Below, piece after piece: positions 1-7,104 of a stretch of 64,000 bases of DNA. Position 1 is the stretch's first letter. Each line of letters starts with the position of its first letter. Origin of the DNA: Cohnella abietis (GTDB taxonomy: Bacteria; Bacillota; Bacilli; Paenibacillales; Paenibacillaceae); NCBI RefSeq assembly GCF_004295585.1, contig NZ_AP019400.1, forward strand, positions 2,199,501 through 2,263,500. The letters are read 5' to 3'. The notes below the pieces were generated by a model that did not search any database, had not been told where the DNA came from, and saw only the letters and a list, made by a program, of their open reading frames with translations. The translations under genes were made by a program, and so were the position numbers.

Positions 1-204
1 AACCAGAATCGACCAAGTACAGCGCCTAGGGTCGGTGATGTCGTGGAGACAACCCCGCTTAAAATACAGTGGGGCGATCAAATCTTGTTGACCGAGGATA
101 AACTTCTTTTGCCTCGGGGGTTGGTGCTGGAAATAGGCGATCAAGTTGTAATCCAGCCAGATGAGTTTTTTAAGGATTTTTATGTACTACATGTGCTGGC
201 ATAA
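1..204 (+). CDS. Phage XkdR-like tail protein (DUF2577), 3' end only
   Basis: The frame is open from base 1 and stops at TAA 202-204, leaving the last 67 residues of a gene that begins before the window. The tail carries the ILLTEDKLLLPRGLVLEIGD pattern typical of DUF2577 (XkdR of PBSX), a small protein of the tail/baseplate module. The assignment rests on this pattern and on position, directly before an XkdS-like and a baseplate J gene, which is the PBSX order. It stops 6 bases before the next start, so the two are probably cotranscribed. The N-terminus cannot be judged. Confidence 0.72.
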   Translation, partial: NQNRPSTAPRVGDVVETTPLKIQWGDQILLTEDKLLLPRGLVLEIGDQVVIQPDEFFKDFYVLHVLA

Positions 205-210
205 GGGGGG

Positions 211-648
211 ATGACGGTGCTTCCGCAGATTACGCAGCTCATGTTTGACAACAACGAAGAGACCGCCACGGAGACCGTTCACAAAACGTTCGATTGGGAC
301 TTCGATGTAGGCGACTTTCGGACGCGTGACGGACGAATCGTCGAATTAGAGGGCCTTGAATACCTCAAGGTATGGATACAAAAGGCGATCAGAACAGTCC
401 GGGACACATTGATCTATGATGGCGAAGACTACGGCAGTGAGCACACTTCGTTGATTGGCCGCAATTTTAACAAATCGTTTGCGCAATCCGAATACGAACG
501 CATGATTCGCGAGGCGCTTGTCGAAAATGACGCGATTTCCGGCGTCGAAAATTTTGCGTTCGGGCAGGCGGGATCTCGATTAGAAATCTCCTTTGATGTG
601 CGTAGCATTTACGGAGATATGAGAGAGGCGGTGCTATCCGATGAGTAG
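211..648 (+). CDS. Phage XkdS-like protein (DUF2634, gp25/W lysozyme-like baseplate)
   Basis: A 145-residue protein with the DUF2634 layout: a central segment of the form FDWDFDVGDFRTRDG..VELEGLEYLKVWIQKAI, then YDGEDYGSEHTSLIGRNF. In PBSX-type phages this small protein belongs to the baseplate wedge, related in role to T4 gp25. The ATG at 211 follows a GGGGGG ribosome binding site. The 3' end overlaps the next gene by 8 bases, as is usual in phage late operons. Family membership is by pattern recognition; the structural role is inferred from the family. Confidence 0.82.
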   Translation: MTVLPQITQLMFDNNEETATETVHKTFDWDFDVGDFRTRDGRIVELEGLEYLKVWIQKAIRTVRDTLIYDGEDYGSEHTSLIGRNFNKSFAQSEYERMIREALVENDAISGVENFAFGQAGSRLEISFDVRSIYGDMREAVLSDE

Positions 649-1684
649 TGTGATTTTGTCGCAAATGCTCGCAGCCATACCGGAAACTTACGACAAACGT
701 CCGGGCAGTTTTATTTATGATTCACTGGCTCCAGTAGCAGATCAATTAGCGCAGACTGACACACGCCTGGAAAGTGTAGCATCCGAGCTATCGATCGAAC
801 ATTTAAGTGGCCCGGAGCTAGCGCAACGCGTTCGTGAGAGGACGGGGATTGAACTCAAGGCAGCGACGAGAGCAGTTGGCACAGTGTTGTTAACTGGCAC
901 GGGCGAGATTCATCCCGGCGACTTGTTTGAGACAGCTGGAGGGGTGCAGTTCAGAGCAACAGAGGCAAAGGCGATTACTCTATCCGGATACGCGTCAATC
1001 GAAGCTGTAGTATCCGGAACGAGTGGTAACGTAGCGGCTGAAACCATCATTCTTTTCCCCGTGACACTGGCCGGATTTACTGCCGTGATCAACCCGCAAT
1101 CAACACACGGGGGTTTTGAACAGGAATCCGACGCAGACTTGCTTATGCGATACTACGAGCGCATTCGGACGCCATCTACGAGTGGCAACAAAGCTCACTA
1201 TCTCAATTGGTCAAAGGAGGTTCCGGGGGTCGGTGACGCAAGGGTCATTCCCCTATGGAGCGGCCCTAATACGGTTAAGGTCATTATCATCGACGCCAAT
1301 CGCCAACCGGCTTTCCCGCAGCTTGTCACTGATGTGCAAAACCACATCGACCCCGGAGGCACAGGGCTTGGAGACGGGGTGGCTCCGATCGGCGCACACA
1401 CAACGGTTGTTAGCGCTGCGCCGGTTGCGATCAACGTGTCAGTCAAGATCGTTCCGGACGTTGGCTATGATGATGCGCATATCATTGATAGTTTGATTAA
1501 ACATCTGTCATCCATTGCATTTGTCGAGGACATCGTAAGCTATGCGCGTGCTGGAGCTGCTATCCTAGCGAGTCCCGGCGTAGCCGACTATTCCAATTTG
1601 TTGATCAACGGCGGATCAATCAATGTGCCAATTGCGTATAGCCAGGTTGCAGTTTTAGGGGCGGTGGTAATTGATGTCCATTAG
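641..1684 (+). CDS. Baseplate J/gp47-like protein (XkdT)
   Basis: 347 residues, the usual size for PBSX XkdT. The N-terminal third has the baseplate J hallmarks: a PGSFIYDSLAPVADQLAQ segment, then RTGIELKAATRAVGTVLLTG and a GTSGNVAAETI motif. The middle has ESDADLLMRYYERIRTPSTS, typical of Pfam Baseplate_J. The protein links the tail tube base to the tail fibre attachment sites. It overlaps the upstream gene by 8 bases and runs into xkdU, supporting translation as one late transcript. The call is firm at family level. Confidence 0.9.
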   Translation: MSSVILSQMLAAIPETYDKRPGSFIYDSLAPVADQLAQTDTRLESVASELSIEHLSGPELAQRVRERTGIELKAATRAVGTVLLTGTGEIHPGDLFETAGGVQFRATEAKAITLSGYASIEAVVSGTSGNVAAETIILFPVTLAGFTAVINPQSTHGGFEQESDADLLMRYYERIRTPSTSGNKAHYLNWSKEVPGVGDARVIPLWSGPNTVKVIIIDANRQPAFPQLVTDVQNHIDPGGTGLGDGVAPIGAHTTVVSAAPVAINVSVKIVPDVGYDDAHIIDSLIKHLSSIAFVEDIVSYARAGAAILASPGVADYSNLLINGGSINVPIAYSQVAVLGAVVIDVH

Positions 1685-2216
1685 CGCCGATATGATCCGA
1701 CAGCTTCAGGCATTCCAACGAAAATCAAAAGTGTACAAAGCGTTATTTGATGCGGATGCGCAGCAACTAGACAGTCGATCCATTGCGATTACTGATCTCA
1801 GATTACAGATGTCTGTGGATACAGCAACCTGGGCACTAGGGATTTACGAGCAAGAGTTGGGTATCCCGACGGACGAGCTGAAGCCGGTATCCGAGCGTCG
1901 GGCCGTTATCAAATCCAAGATGCGCGGCACCGGAAAGGTAGATGCGGCACTTATCAAGCTAGTTGCGGATAGTTACACCAACGGGGATGTAAAAGTGATT
2001 TTTGACAAGGAAATCCGAATCACGTTTACGAGTACTTTGGGGATACCGCCTAACATTAGCGATCTACAGGTAGCTGTCGACGAGATTAGGCCGGCCCACT
2101 TAGCTGTGATTTATTATTTTTTATACTACGTATACGCTCAGCTTAAAGGATATACCTACGGACAGGTACGCGCATCCGGCAAAACGTATGGACAAATTTA
2201 TAACGGAGGGATGTAA
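1674..2216 (+). CDS. XkdU/YmfQ-like phage baseplate protein (DUF2313)
   Basis: 180 residues from ATG 1674, behind a GGGGCGGTGG stretch; a TTG three bases earlier is the alternative. Features fitting the YmfQ/DUF2313 family are LDSRSIAITDLRLQMSVDTA early, ALGIYEQELGIPT in the middle and RRAVIKSKMRGTGKVDAALI. The C-terminus ends in two similar YTYGQVRASGKTYGQIYNGG repeats. In PBSX this gene sits between xkdT and the tail fibre xkdV, as here. The overlap with the previous gene suggests coupled translation. Confidence 0.83.
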   Translation: MSISADMIRQLQAFQRKSKVYKALFDADAQQLDSRSIAITDLRLQMSVDTATWALGIYEQELGIPTDELKPVSERRAVIKSKMRGTGKVDAALIKLVADSYTNGDVKVIFDKEIRITFTSTLGIPPNISDLQVAVDEIRPAHLAVIYYFLYYVYAQLKGYTYGQVRASGKTYGQIYNGGM

Positions 2217-2218
2217 TC

Positions 2219-3580
2219 GTGGCAACTACGCCAAACACTAAGCTACCGCTTATCGACCAAAGTATGACAGCGGATATCCCGCGTGATTTCAATGCATTGG
2301 CACAATCGGTGGATGCGGTTGTCGGTGACATGTCGACCGTCCCTACTATAGCCAAGGACGCAGCTGGGGCTATTAAGGAGCTACAAGAAGCGATAAGCAA
2401 CGCAGATATTCCCGATGCCACACTGACTAAAAAAGGCAAAGTCCAACTCTCCAGTGCTACAAATAGCACATTAGAGGATAAGGCCGCTACCCCTAAAGCT
2501 GTTAAGTCTGCATATGACTTGGCTACAGCTAATGGTACCACATTGGCAGAACACATTTCCGACCTAGTCCGTCAACCTGCAGATGGAGGGACTACCGGGG
2601 GAACAGCAACTGCTTACACGTGTTCTTCAACTCCTACCCCCACAGCATTTGTTGACAAGATGGGCGTTGTTATCGCAGCTCATTTGGATAGTGGAGCGAA
2701 TCCGACTCTTAAATGGGGTTCGCTCGCTGCAAAGCCAATGTTAAAGGCGAATGGGAGTCCGGCCGCAATCAAAAAAGACGGAATATACACCTGGCGTTAC
2801 AGTGTCATAAAAGGGGCTTTTATCTTACAGGGTGAAGGGGGGGAGTACGGAACGGCTGGGGCCGCTGACACGTTGGCCCCTAAAACGATCGGGACGGACG
2901 CAGGATTAGTGGCGGGGACGATGCCTGATAGAAGCGCGGCATATCAAACTCCAGTAGCAATCGAAGGATCATATCAACCGAAAAAATTATTTGTATGTCC
3001 ACCAAAGGGATATTATAGTGGCTCCACCGAAGGATTGTCTTATGTGGTTGTGGACGATGCTGAGTTTGTTGCGGCCAACTGGCCGACTACTAAAACTATA
3101 TTTGGGTTACGAGGTACGATGCCCACCCATGACAATGAGGAAGTTGCCGTGGCTGTTTTTGGGACAACGACACCGCAGAGACTATATCTCACTCCGGCTA
3201 ATGGATATTGGTCTGGTCGCGCCGTGTGGGCCGATGAACCCAACTTTATCCCAGCTAATATCCTGGCAGGAAAGTCTATGTTTGGTCTTGCAGGCACTCT
3301 TGTAAAAGGGAGAGCTTTTGCTAGTGGATCAGGAACTAGCGATAGTTCAGGGGTGATAACCGTTACCGGACTGGCTTTCGCCCCTGACTTAATAGAGGTT
3401 GAGATTCAGAATGGTAGGTCGATATGGATTTTAGGAAAACCGGATTCTATTAATAATCGGTGGTATGACGCATCTGGGAATATAGCGTTATATGGTGGAT
3501 GGGCTATTGGAGCTAATTCGTTTTCGCTAAGACCTGTAACAAGTAGCTACGCGTTTACCTACAGAGTATATGGAGCGTGA
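2219..3580 (+). CDS. Phage tail fibre / receptor-binding protein (XkdV position)
   Basis: 453 residues starting at GTG 2219 behind GGAGGG. The N-terminus (TPNTKLPLIDQSMTADIPRD) is the short attachment segment common in tail fibres of this group. A TKKGKVQLSSATNSTLEDKA motif follows, the tail-fibre repeat also seen in phage H proteins. The C-terminal half is rich in Gly, Ser and aromatic residues and holds two related blocks (KGYYSGSTEGL and NGYWSGRAVWADE). The most distal part would contact the host surface. It is the last large structural gene before the lysis cassette. Host receptor unknown. Confidence 0.78.
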   Translation: MATTPNTKLPLIDQSMTADIPRDFNALAQSVDAVVGDMSTVPTIAKDAAGAIKELQEAISNADIPDATLTKKGKVQLSSATNSTLEDKAATPKAVKSAYDLATANGTTLAEHISDLVRQPADGGTTGGTATAYTCSSTPTPTAFVDKMGVVIAAHLDSGANPTLKWGSLAAKPMLKANGSPAAIKKDGIYTWRYSVIKGAFILQGEGGEYGTAGAADTLAPKTIGTDAGLVAGTMPDRSAAYQTPVAIEGSYQPKKLFVCPPKGYYSGSTEGLSYVVVDDAEFVAANWPTTKTIFGLRGTMPTHDNEEVAVAVFGTTTPQRLYLTPANGYWSGRAVWADEPNFIPANILAGKSMFGLAGTLVKGRAFASGSGTSDSSGVITVTGLAFAPDLIEVEIQNGRSIWILGKPDSINNRWYDASGNIALYGGWAIGANSFSLRPVTSSYAFTYRVYGA

Positions 3581-3586
3581 TAATAA

Positions 3587-3973
3587 ATGGATATCGGAAG
3601 ACGGATTTACTACGAACTAGCAACAGGAAACGTTATCCAAGATACCGGTGAGCGTTCCGGTTCAGTGATCGAAACAACAAATGAACAGGACTTCGAAACG
3701 TATGTCTCACTAGCCGAACGGATACCGGAAACAGTCGGATGCTTGCAATTGGAGTATGGTGAATATGCTCAGGACTTTGCGGAATGTAACGGATATAGAG
3801 TAGATGTGAGCAACGATATCCATTCGTTGCTTTTTTCACACCCAGATCCAAATGAGCCGGAGTTACCACCTATTTATCGTAAGCCACTATCCGGAGAAGT
3901 GGCAGAGGTCAAAGAGCAGCAGGCGTTAATGCAGGCAGCTTTAGATGATCTTATCTTGGGAGGTGGCTTGTAA
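3587..3973 (+). CDS. Small phage tail protein of unknown function (XkdW position)
   Basis: 128 residues, ATG at 3587, six bases after the tail fibre stop. The first 50 residues form a mixed alpha/beta segment (RRIYYELATGNVIQDTGERSG). The C-terminus holds a helical stretch (EVAEVKEQQALMQAALDDLI) followed by a glycine tail, a layout common among short genes after tail fibres, some of which are fibre assembly factors. Its stop overlaps the next start (TAATG). No clear family is recognised; an XkdW-like role is suggested by position only. Confidence 0.6.
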   Translation: MDIGRRIYYELATGNVIQDTGERSGSVIETTNEQDFETYVSLAERIPETVGCLQLEYGEYAQDFAECNGYRVDVSNDIHSLLFSHPDPNEPELPPIYRKPLSGEVAEVKEQQALMQAALDDLILGGGL

Positions 3974-4116
3974 TGGCCGCATACATGGGACAAAGGATTA
4001 TTGATGGTTTTTACACGTACGGGTTTGTTATTGGTAAGCGCCCCGATCTACAGGCGGGGATTGACACTTATCTGACGGATAAAGGCAGAGGGGATTTAAT
4101 TGAGGGCTCCGCATAA
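3973..4116 (+). CDS. Very small phage protein (XkdX position), 47 residues
   Basis: ATG 3973 overlaps the previous stop (TAATG) and the frame ends at TAA 4114-4116. The product (MAAYMGQRIIDGF.. to ..LIEGSA) is in the XkdX size range. It shares the pattern of an N-terminal aromatic helix followed by a short acidic turn, but lacks a clear XkdX signature. Translational coupling and position between the tail and lysis genes support a real gene. Its stop codon lies in the loop of a hairpin (see 4104-4130). Function unknown. Confidence 0.55.
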   Translation: MAAYMGQRIIDGFYTYGFVIGKRPDLQAGIDTYLTDKGRGDLIEGSA

Positions 4117-4130
4117 GCGGGGCTTATTTT
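4104..4130 (+). terminator. Hairpin with T-rich tail between tail and lysis genes
   Basis: GCTCCGC (4106-4112) pairs with GCGGGGC (4117-4123) around an ATAA loop and is followed by TTATTTTATTT. This resembles a weak or read-through Rho-independent terminator. The loop contains the stop codon of the 47-residue gene, so ribosomes finishing that gene would cover the hairpin. It may set the ratio of structural to lysis gene expression. Confidence 0.45.
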
Positions 4131-4151
4131 ATTTGGGGCGGTGGGGTGTGG

Positions 4152-4520
4152 GTGAGTGATCCCGAAACACAAAAACTTAATGAGATAGCCGTTCAGGTCG
4201 CTCGGGTGGAAGTGGGGCAAGAAGCCACCAGCAGGGCAGTAAGCGATATGGCCGCTAACGTAAATAAGTTAGTCGATAAACTGGAAAAGTCAGACGTGCT
4301 AGCACGACGGGCAGAGGATAGAGCAAGCTCTGCGCATCATCGCATCGATGAGGAACGCAAGCGCCTAGATGATACTAACCGACATTACGATAACGAGATC
4401 AAATCGCTAAACGCTAGGATTGACACCGAAAACCGCGAACGCAAGTTAGACAAGCGATGGATGATCGGTACCACGTTGTCTGCTGCTGGGCTTATTATTG
4501 CAGTTATTAAACTATTTTGA
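4152..4520 (+). CDS. XhlA-like lysis-associated protein, coiled coil plus one C-terminal membrane helix
   Basis: GTG 4152 lies six bases after a GGGGCGGTGGGG stretch (GTG 4146 is the alternative), giving about 122 residues. Residues 5-100 form a charged heptad-like coiled coil (KLNEIAVQVARVEVGQEA to KSLNARIDTENRERKLDKR). The C-terminus is one hydrophobic helix (WMIGTTLSAAGLIIAVIKLF). This matches XhlA of PBSX, a membrane-associated protein needed with the holin for lysis. It lies directly before a holin gene and an endolysin gene. The name rests on layout and position. Confidence 0.72.
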   Translation: MSDPETQKLNEIAVQVARVEVGQEATSRAVSDMAANVNKLVDKLEKSDVLARRAEDRASSAHHRIDEERKRLDDTNRHYDNEIKSLNARIDTENRERKLDKRWMIGTTLSAAGLIIAVIKLF

Positions 4521-4533
4521 GAGGATGATTATT

Positions 4534-4878
4534 TTGTTACAACCATATATTGATGGCATCGTAGGAGCTCTTATAGGGCTCCTTGTTACGTTTATGCTTG
4601 GATTGATCGCTATGTTACGGGTTAGGGTTAATGCTTGGTTGGATGCTAAGACAAACCTCCAGCAACGCGAGATATTGCACCGATTGGCGCAAGAGGGTAT
4701 GTCATTGGCCGAGAATTTATTGAATGAAGCTGATGGTCCGAAAAAGTTTGACGAGGCTCTTGAATACGTGCGAAGTCGTGCAACGAAATATGGTATTAAG
4801 CTTACTGGCGTTGATATCAGAGCTGCGATTGAAAAGGCTGTGCTCGACTATAACGCAAAGGTTAAGGGTGGCGGTTAA
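4534..4878 (+). CDS. Phage holin, LL-H family
   Basis: One N-terminal membrane helix (IVGALIGLLVTFMLGLIAML) is followed by a cytoplasmic helical domain with AQEGMSLAENLLNEADGPKKF and ALEYVRSRATKYGIKLTGVD, ending near IRAAIEKAVLDYN. That is the characteristic layout of the LL-H holin family, which forms the lesion that releases or activates the endolysin. TTG 4534 has GAGAGG nine bases upstream and is preferred; ATG 4525 would sit directly on the ribosome binding site. The stop is one base from the endolysin start, so translation of the two is probably coupled. Confidence 0.8.
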   Translation: MLQPYIDGIVGALIGLLVTFMLGLIAMLRVRVNAWLDAKTNLQQREILHRLAQEGMSLAENLLNEADGPKKFDEALEYVRSRATKYGIKLTGVDIRAAIEKAVLDYNAKVKGGG

Positions 4879-4879
4879 A

Positions 4880-5686
4880 TTGAACGAGATAGTCTACTAT
4901 AGTCAAAAGGACAAGCGTTGGGCTTCTATACCTTACACAAAACGTAATGATCCCAAGCAAACAATAGCGACGTCTGCGTGCGGCCCGACTAGTTTCGCAA
5001 TGGCCGCAAGCACGCTTAGGGACCAATCCATTTTACCGCCAGAGACATCTAGGTTTGCTATAGACCGTGGATATCGCACCGATAACAGCGGCACAGATTG
5101 GGGCTACTTCATTGCAGCGTCAAATTATTATGGACTGGCCTGCAAACAGACGGGCAATTTTGAAGAGGTCAAAAAAGCACTCTCCGATGGAGCACTTGTT
5201 ATCGCATCTATGGGTCCTGGTCACTTGACGGGTGGAGGTCATTACGTGCTGCTTGTCGGCATTAATGCTAAATGGATCAACGTTCACGACCCTAATCATA
5301 GCTATAGATACCCAAATGACGGATTTGTCACTGACGTCAAGGGAGACGGAAAAATCAAAGTAGACGAGGTTGTATTTAGGCGCGAGGCTAAACAATATTG
5401 GGTATTCCCACAACCAGTTAAAAATGAGGAGGACAAGCCAATGACAGCAACAGAGGCAAAAGCATTCGAGGCGCAGCAAAGGAAAGTGGGTGAACTAGAA
5501 AGCGCAGTTACTGTACTGGCGCTTAAGGTAAAGGATTTAGAAGCGAATGTACCGGCTCCAAAGTGGTTTGTAACGGAGTTCGGGGATAAGGTTCTGGAGA
5601 AGATAAATGATCCAAAAGGGACATTGGACTTCTGGCGCTCACTTGCGGTGTCGCTGAGGGTACAAGGTTATAAGAAGGTAGTTTAA
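4880..5686 (+). CDS. Phage endolysin: C39-like cysteine peptidase domain plus C-terminal domain
   Basis: 268 residues from TTG 4880, just after the holin stop and behind GGGTGGCGG. An upstream in-frame ATG lies inside the holin gene and adds unrelated sequence. Residues 1-165 are a C39-like (Peptidase_C39_2) domain: YYSQKDKRWASIPY at the start, candidate Cys34 in ACGPTSFAMAAS, His121 in GGGHYVLLVGI and Asp137 in INVHDPNH. It would cleave peptidoglycan cross-bridges. Residues about 188-268 are a short coiled coil and a compact tail, possibly wall-binding. A strong internal ribosome binding site precedes Met188 (5441). Confidence 0.8.
   Translation: MNEIVYYSQKDKRWASIPYTKRNDPKQTIATSACGPTSFAMAASTLRDQSILPPETSRFAIDRGYRTDNSGTDWGYFIAASNYYGLACKQTGNFEEVKKALSDGALVIASMGPGHLTGGGHYVLLVGINAKWINVHDPNHSYRYPNDGFVTDVKGDGKIKVDEVVFRREAKQYWVFPQPVKNEEDKPMTATEAKAFEAQQRKVGELESAVTVLALKVKDLEANVPAPKWFVTEFGDKVLEKINDPKGTLDFWRSLAVSLRVQGYKKVV
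5426..5443 (+). promoter_or_regulatory. Internal ribosome binding site and in-frame ATG inside the endolysin gene
   Basis: GAGGAGG at 5426-5432 is followed eight bases later by ATG 5441, in the endolysin reading frame (codon 188). Initiation here would yield an 81-residue C-terminal polypeptide. Several phage endolysins are known to make a separate wall-binding subunit in this way. The motif also encodes Glu-Glu-Asp, so it could be chance. Confidence 0.45.
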
Positions 5687-5711
5687 TTGTTAATCTGTTG
5701 GCTCTAGTCAA

Positions 5712-5745
5712 AATCCCCGCCTAGCCATATGGCCAAGCGGGGATT
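5712..5745. terminator. Long hairpin between convergent genes, terminator of the reverse-strand gene
   Basis: AATCCCCGC (5712-5720) pairs with GCGGGGATT (5737-5745), and the inner part GCCATATGGC is also self-complementary, so nearly all 34 bases can fold. On the reverse strand it is followed by a short T run (ATTTTGAC), fitting termination of the gene at 5753-6328. On the forward strand there is no T run, so stopping the lysis operon here is less certain. Confidence 0.65.
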
Positions 5746-5752
5746 CATAGGT

Positions 5753-6328
5753 TTAAAGTTGAATAACTCCATCGTCGGTTGTTTGGAATTGTGCAATAGA
5801 GTTGTTTAAGTCGTTGCAGAATTTTTGCATTTTGAAGATGTTGAGATTGTTTTTAAAGGTTACAGCCTGTAATTCTCCTGTCGATCCCACATAGTTCAAA
5901 ATCAAATAGTGGTTCGGGGTTCCTTTCTTTTGCTTAGTTCCGATACCGGACATTCCCCCGATAATTGTTCCAAGTCCCGGAACGAGTAATGTTCCGATCA
6001 CCGCTCGACCAACCACACTCTTGCCCTTCTCGATCAATTCCTGCTCATTTTTAACGACAGCTACTTGCAGCTTATCGTTTTGTATCTCATACTTACGTGT
6101 TTCTCCGGCATCAATTAAAATTTTATCATCACACCGATAAACCGTGCACAAAGTACCCTGACGCAACCCAACTAACCCCTCGTGATGCAAACAGGTGAAA
6201 TAATCTTTAGCCCCCAGCTGAGCAGCCTTTGCTTTAACAGCTTTTCGATTTTTTACCCCTGACCTAATCATAAAAATAATCAAAACAAAAAATAAGAATA
6301 GAATAATCAATACAATGTATGGAGCCAT
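5753..6328 (-). CDS. Unknown membrane-anchored prophage-edge protein
   Basis: 191 residues on the reverse strand, opposite to the phage late genes. The N-terminus is a strong membrane helix (APYIVLIILFLFFVLIIFMI) with a basic stretch after it (KNRKAVKAKAAQ), so the rest is predicted cytosolic. Residues about 105-135 form a glycine-rich stretch (VVGRAVIGTLLVPGLG, then GGMSGIG) that could insert in or cross the membrane. No family is recognised. Its orientation, its place after the lysis genes and its own promoter are typical of lysogeny-expressed cargo genes, for example exclusion or surface-altering proteins; that role is inference. ATG is preceded by AAGGGG. Confidence 0.7.
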   Translation of the reverse strand: MAPYIVLIILFLFFVLIIFMIRSGVKNRKAVKAKAAQLGAKDYFTCLHHEGLVGLRQGTLCTVYRCDDKILIDAGETRKYEIQNDKLQVAVVKNEQELIEKGKSVVGRAVIGTLLVPGLGTIIGGMSGIGTKQKKGTPNHYLILNYVGSTGELQAVTFKNNLNIFKMQKFCNDLNNSIAQFQTTDDGVIQL

Positions 6329-6383
6329 TACATATAATACCCCTTAAACTGTCTCCATCGGTTGGAGGATTTGCTGTCACATA

Positions 6384-6413
6384 ATTAAATTTAGTCTACA
6401 ATATTAGTTGCAA
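6384..6413 (-). promoter_or_regulatory. Candidate sigma-A promoter for the reverse-strand prophage gene
   Basis: On the reverse strand, TTGCAA (6408-6413) and TTTAAT (6384-6389) are separated by 18 bases and lie about 55 bases before the ATG at 6328. A separate promoter would allow expression in the lysogen independent of late phage transcription. Confidence 0.4.
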
Positions 6414-6559
6414 TTTGGCGATATGTGGAATAAATACAAACAGAAGGAACCATGCTAACCCATGTGGCCGGCGGGGCTCTTTTTAGTTCAGGGAAAGTTT
6501 CCTTACCTTCAAATTCCCAAACGTTTGTGAATTTAAAGAATTGTGTAAAAAATTATCTC

Positions 6560-6589
6560 TTGCACGCGAACAATCGCTCGTAATATGAT
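6560..6589 (+). promoter_or_regulatory. Sigma-A promoter of the small prophage-edge gene
   Basis: TTGCAC (6560-6565), an 18-base spacer and TATGAT (6584-6589) lie just before a LexA-type operator and 37 bases before the GTG start of the gene at 6626. The predicted transcription start falls at or inside the operator. Confidence 0.55.
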
Positions 6590-6593
6590 AAGT

Positions 6594-6607
6594 AGAACAA
6601 ATGTTCG
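6594..6607 (+). promoter_or_regulatory. LexA (DinR) SOS box
   Basis: AGAACAAATGTTCG contains the palindrome GAAC-4-GTTC, matching the Gram-positive LexA consensus CGAAC-4-GTTCG except at the first base. It sits directly downstream of a -10 hexamer, a position where bound LexA would block initiation. Confidence 0.7.
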
Positions 6608-6625
6608 TAACGGAGGTGTGGTAGC

Positions 6626-6964
6626 GTGTCGATGGAGGGGTATGATCCAACAATTTTACTACAATTACATATTGCTCTCTTAGAGATGCTAAGAACTGCC
6701 AAAGATAACACTAAAGAAACAAAAGGCTTCCAGTTGGGGATTGTAAATGTTGTTGGTCGATTCCTGCAGGAAGAGGTACAAAGATCAAAGGATAAGCTCC
6801 GACAACATAAAATGTGGGTGCAGGACACGCCAGTTGGAGAGAGGCAGTATGTTTACAACTCAAATGGTAAGAGAGATATATACGAAATATCTCCAGTTGA
6901 TTTGCAGATTGCAGTTATTAATCAAATACGTAATATAGAGAACAAGATTAAAAGCCCTGGGTGA
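6626..6964 (+). CDS. Small unknown prophage-edge protein under probable SOS control
   Basis: 112 residues from GTG 6626, with GGAGGT eight bases upstream; ATG 6632 is a second possible start. The product is soluble and mostly helical (LLQLHIALLEMLRTAKDN and FLQEEVQRSKDKLRQH), with a C-terminal segment ending IAVINQIRNIENKIKSP. No family is recognised. The gene has its own promoter, a LexA box and a terminator, so it is a self-contained SOS cassette at the prophage end. Candidate roles, by context only, are a DNA-damage response factor or a modulator of prophage induction. Confidence 0.72.
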   Translation: MSMEGYDPTILLQLHIALLEMLRTAKDNTKETKGFQLGIVNVVGRFLQEEVQRSKDKLRQHKMWVQDTPVGERQYVYNSNGKRDIYEISPVDLQIAVINQIRNIENKIKSPG

Positions 6965-6981
6965 TTTAGGGGCTTTTTTTT
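6951..6981 (+). terminator. Rho-independent terminator
   Basis: AAAGCCC (6951-6957) pairs with GGGCTTT (6970-6976), followed by a run of T. It overlaps the last codons and stop of the 112-residue gene and closes the prophage-edge cassette. Confidence 0.8.
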
Positions 6982-6993
6982 GTTTCTCAACGC

Positions 6994-7014
6994 CCGTCCC
7001 CAATCCGTCCCCAA
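6994..7014 (+). repeat. Two direct copies of CCGTCCCCAA, 11-base period
   Basis: The decamer occurs at 6994-7003 and 7005-7014, so the two copies lie on the same face of the helix, about 90 bases from the tRNA-Gly 3' end. Short direct repeats beside an attachment core are the usual form of arm-type binding sites for tyrosine integrases. This role is inferred. Confidence 0.4.
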
Positions 7015-7066
7015 CAGCATATTTATTAGTGATTTGAGAGCTTGTCTTTTGAAGTATAAAAATAAA

Positions 7067-7090
7067 AGAAGCCCATGGTTCTAGGCTTCT
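7067..7090 (-). terminator. Terminator of the reverse-strand tRNA-Gly gene
   Basis: Read on the reverse strand, AGAAGCC and GGCTTCT form a seven-pair stem (7084-7090 with 7067-7073) followed by TTTATTTTTAT. It lies 15 bases beyond the CCA end of the tRNA and would terminate its transcript. Confidence 0.72.
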
Positions 7091-7104
7091 CAGGTTCTTA
7101 ATTA

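Noticed and set aside
1116..1496. 126-codon frame inside the baseplate J gene
   Set aside because: Out-of-frame shadow of a clear phage structural gene.
6421..6490. GC-rich GGCCGGCGGGGCTCTTTTT segment as a terminator
   Set aside because: It has a T run, but I could not find a convincing upstream arm to pair with the GC-rich part.
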